Assembly (NCBI GenBank): GCA_023434365.1
Contig: JAEYSV010000019.1
Span: 124,001-188,000, forward strand
Direction: 5' to 3'
DNA length: 64,000 nucleotides
Source: Bacillota bacterium
Lineage (GTDB): Bacteria > Bacillota > Clostridia > Lachnospirales > Lachnospiraceae
Shown: piece by piece, positions 62,062 to 64,000 of the stretch
Layout: each line of letters opens with the position of its first letter
Numbering within the stretch: position 1 is the stretch's first letter
Program-made: the position numbers and the translations under genes
The notes under the pieces: generated by a model
What the model saw: only the letters and a program-made list of their open reading frames with translations
The model's database searches: none
Told to the model about the DNA's origin: nothing

Positions 62062-63078
62062 ATGGCATTAACAAAAAACGAAGAATTTAGTGGAATGCAA
62101 AAAGCAGCGATTCTTTTGATTACCTTAGGTCCTGAAAAGTCGGCCGATGTGTTTAAATATCTAAAGGAAGAAGAAATTGAACAGATAACACTGGAGATTG
62201 CGAATACGCGAAGTGTCTCCCCTCAAATGAAGGAAAATGTGTTAAAGGAGTTCTATGAAATTTGTCTTGCTCAGCAGTATATCGCAGAGGGTGGTATCAC
62301 GTATGCGAAAGAGTTGCTTGAAAAAGCGTTAGGTTCAGATAAAGCAAAAGAAGTAATTGGTAAGCTTACAGCATCATTACAGGTACGTCCGTTTGAGTTT
62401 ATAAGAAAAACGGATGCATCGCAGCTTCTTAACTTTATTCAGGATGAACATCCTCAAACGATTGCACTGATACTGTCGTATCTTCCAAGTTCGCAGGCGA
62501 GTGCTGTAATCTCTTCGCTCGGGCCTGATAAACAGGCAGACGTTGCAAAACGTATTGCGATGATGGACCGTACTAGTCCTGATGTAATAAAAGAAGTCGA
62601 AAAAGTATTAGAGCGCAAGCTAAGTAGCTTAGTTAATCAGGATTACACCATTGTTGGTGGTGTAGACTCTATCGTAGATATCCTTAATACAGTAGACCGT
62701 GGTACTGAAAAGCATATCATGGAAACGCTTGAAATTGAAGAACCAGAATTGGCAGATGAAATCAGACGTAAGATGTTTGTATTTGAAGATATTCTCAGCC
62801 TTGATGATAAATCTATTCAAAGAGTTCTGCGTGAAGTGGATAATAATGAGCTTGCTGTTGCGCTTAAGGGTGCCAATGAAGATGTTCAAAATATTATATT
62901 TAACAACTTGTCAAAACGTCTGGCTACAATGATTCGTGAGGATATGGATTATATGGGACCAGTTCGCTTAAAGGATGTTGAAGAAGCACAACAGAAGATT
63001 GTTAATGTAATTAGAAAACTAGAAGATTCTGCAGAAATTATCATATCCCGAGGTGGAGGTGACGAGATTATTGTCTAA
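62062..63078 (+). CDS. fliG: Flagellar motor switch protein FliG
   Basis: FliG transmits torque and sets rotation direction. The 338-residue protein has the N-terminal FliF-binding part (GMQKAAILLITLGPEKSADVFKYL), the EHPQTIALILSYL middle motif and the C-terminal torque helix (DIRE-type stretch LAVALKGANEDVQNIIFNNLSKRLATMIREDMDYMGPVRLKDVEEAQQKIV). ATG at 62062 has GGGGG nine bases upstream; the TTG at 62056 would be too close. Its end overlaps the fliH start. Confidence 0.97.
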   Translation: MALTKNEEFSGMQKAAILLITLGPEKSADVFKYLKEEEIEQITLEIANTRSVSPQMKENVLKEFYEICLAQQYIAEGGITYAKELLEKALGSDKAKEVIGKLTASLQVRPFEFIRKTDASQLLNFIQDEHPQTIALILSYLPSSQASAVISSLGPDKQADVAKRIAMMDRTSPDVIKEVEKVLERKLSSLVNQDYTIVGGVDSIVDILNTVDRGTEKHIMETLEIEEPELADEIRRKMFVFEDILSLDDKSIQRVLREVDNNELAVALKGANEDVQNIIFNNLSKRLATMIREDMDYMGPVRLKDVEEAQQKIVNVIRKLEDSAEIIISRGGGDEIIV

Positions 63079-63865
63079 TTTGATTAAATCTAATGTCATT
63101 TACATTAATCGTGAAAAAAGAATTATTGAGCAAAAGACTCCTCAATCATTTGGTGCTACAGCTTTAAGAAATACAGTTGGGATTGAGGATCCTTTAAACA
63201 CAGCAGATAATATTCAAAATCTTATGGAAGTATCTTCAATGGAGCGCTTACTTAAGGAAGAGCAGGAATTACTTGGTGAAAAAGTAGATAGTATGCTGAG
63301 AAACGCGAGAGAACAGGCAAATGCAATTATTGCCAAGGCCAGTGAAGAAGCGAAGTCCTTAAAAGAACTTGCAATTGAGGAAGGTAAAAAAGCTGGATAT
63401 GTAAAAGGTTTTGAAGAGGGAGCCAAAGCAATCAGAGAGCTTGAAACCAATCTAAAAGAGCAGGCGTTAGCACAAAAGATGGAATATGAAACCGCAATTA
63501 CTAATATTGAGCCTATGTTTGTAGAGGTGATGGTGGGGTTAATAGAAAATATTACTGGAGTTCTGATTGAGGATAAGAAGGATGTAATAACTCATTTAAT
63601 ACATCGGGCTATACTTAATACAGAAAAATCAAAGGAGTTTTTGATTAAAGTATCAAAAGAGGACTACGAATTTGTGAAAAGTAATCTCGAACGCTTACAT
63701 TCTTCATTAGCTGAAGATGTGGTAATTGATGTTCATGAAGATGTGTCCTTGAATAAAAACCAGTGTTTTATAGAATGTGAGCATCAAATTATTGAATGTA
63801 GTCTGGATATCCAATTAAGCAATTTGATAATGGATTTGAGATTATTAGCAAATATCAAAGCATAA
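63071..63865 (+). CDS. fliH: Flagellar export protein FliH
   Basis: FliH binds and regulates the export ATPase FliI. The 265-residue product has a long charged coiled coil (about 50-140; EEQELLGEKVDSMLRNAREQANAIIAKASEEAK, EEGKKAGYVKGFEEG) and a C-terminal globular domain (VEVMVGLIENITGVLIEDKKDVITHLIHRAI). TTG at 63071 has GGAGGTG nine bases upstream and overlaps fliG by eight bases; GTG 63053 lies upstream of that site. Confidence 0.88.
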   Translation: MSNLIKSNVIYINREKRIIEQKTPQSFGATALRNTVGIEDPLNTADNIQNLMEVSSMERLLKEEQELLGEKVDSMLRNAREQANAIIAKASEEAKSLKELAIEEGKKAGYVKGFEEGAKAIRELETNLKEQALAQKMEYETAITNIEPMFVEVMVGLIENITGVLIEDKKDVITHLIHRAILNTEKSKEFLIKVSKEDYEFVKSNLERLHSSLAEDVVIDVHEDVSLNKNQCFIECEHQIIECSLDIQLSNLIMDLRLLANIKA

Positions 63866-63908
63866 GCAAAATACGGTGAAAAACTAAATGTTAGTTTTGC
63901 ATATGTCG

Positions 63909-63949
63909 ATATACATAAGGAGAAGGGAATCTTCTCCTTATGTATATCT
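63909..63949. repeat. Perfect 18-bp-stem hairpin between fliH and fliI
   Basis: GATATACATAAGGAGAAG (63909-63926) pairs with its exact complement (63932-63949) around GGAAT. It is followed by TTTCGTTT, a weak T tract. A smaller AAAACTA/TAGTTTT hairpin lies just before it. It sits inside an operon, so it may attenuate, protect or process the message rather than end it. Confidence 0.85.
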
Positions 63950-63986
63950 TTCGTTTAACCTATCAAGAAATAGAGAGGGCAAAGCA

Positions 63987-64000
63987 TTGGTAACGATAGA
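63987..64000 (+). CDS. fliI: Probable start of flagellar export ATPase FliI (cut by window edge)
   Basis: TTG at 63987 follows AGAGAGGG by seven bases and opens a frame to the window end (only four complete codons). fliI normally follows fliH, which is the main reason for the call. The sequence itself is too short to show the family. Confidence 0.4.

Overview
The window is a low-GC Gram-positive chromosome segment from an anaerobic, endospore-forming, flagellated clostridium, most likely a Lachnospiraceae member of the Lachnoclostridium phytofermentans type. This rests on gene content and order: an IspH-S1 fusion, spoIIGA-sigE-sigG, a GerA-type germinant receptor, SpoIIM, CodY, rubredoxin plus a flavodiiron protein, and ferredoxin-dependent 2-oxoacid oxidation. 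The species is inferred from family knowledge; no database was searched. No tRNA, rRNA, CRISPR array, prophage or transposase gene was seen.

Layout. 1-2.4 kb: end of cmk, then ispH-rpsA. 3.1-5.1 kb: a secreted SH3/CAP protein. 5.8-14.6 kb: cheR, then the lipid/RNA/chromosome run plsX-acpP-rnc-smc-ftsY and ilvA. 14.8-18.4 kb: recA-recX behind a LexA-type box, and rny. 19.3-22.2 kb: a small unknown protein, a Nudix hydrolase, spoIIM and a XerD-like protein that lacks most catalytic residues. 22.3-29.7 kb: DAHP synthase, diverging from paaK-iorA-iorB-ACT-paaK-ACT, a cluster for interconverting aryl acids, aryl-CoA and arylpyruvate. 29.8-38.6 kb: a LacI-sensor/GGDEF protein, a cation exchanger, an Ig-like protein, a DD-carboxypeptidase, a degenerate amidohydrolase, a phosphoesterase and scpAB. 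39.5-43.4 kb: gerKA and a fused gerKB-gerKC. 43.5-48.1 kb: a lipoprotein, a second DD-carboxypeptidase, rubredoxin, flavodiiron protein and a ZIP transporter. 48.7-51.8 kb: spoIIGA, sigE, sigG and a YlmC-type protein. 51.9-58.6 kb: nrdR, comM, dprA, topA and codY. 59.2-64 kb: the start of the flagellar operon, flgB-flgC-fliE-fliF-fliG-fliH and the first codons of a probable fliI.

The most unusual content is non-coding. Six full copies (A-F, 235-326 bp) and decayed remnants of one long, nested imperfect palindrome lie between genes. Five of the six follow directly on the 3' side of a gene, usually just past its terminator; the sixth sits directly before cheR. The arms differ between copies but the changes are compensatory: the apical stem is GAACCC:GGGTTC in A and B, GGTCAC:GTGACC in C-E and GGCCCT:AGGGCC in F. 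One asymmetric, unpaired tract, CGCTCTCGCTYGGA, is nearly invariant. This fits a hairpin-selected DNA or RNA element, or a MITE/REP-like family mobilised by an enzyme encoded elsewhere.

Together the genes cover growth (lipid synthesis, segregation, protein targeting), DNA repair and uptake, oxygen defence, sporulation from Spo0A-controlled sigma-E activation to germination, and motility. CodY, LexA, NrdR and probably c-di-GMP supply regulation. Start codons were chosen by Shine-Dalgarno spacing and family N-termini, and several (TTG, GTG) shorten the longest possible reading frame.
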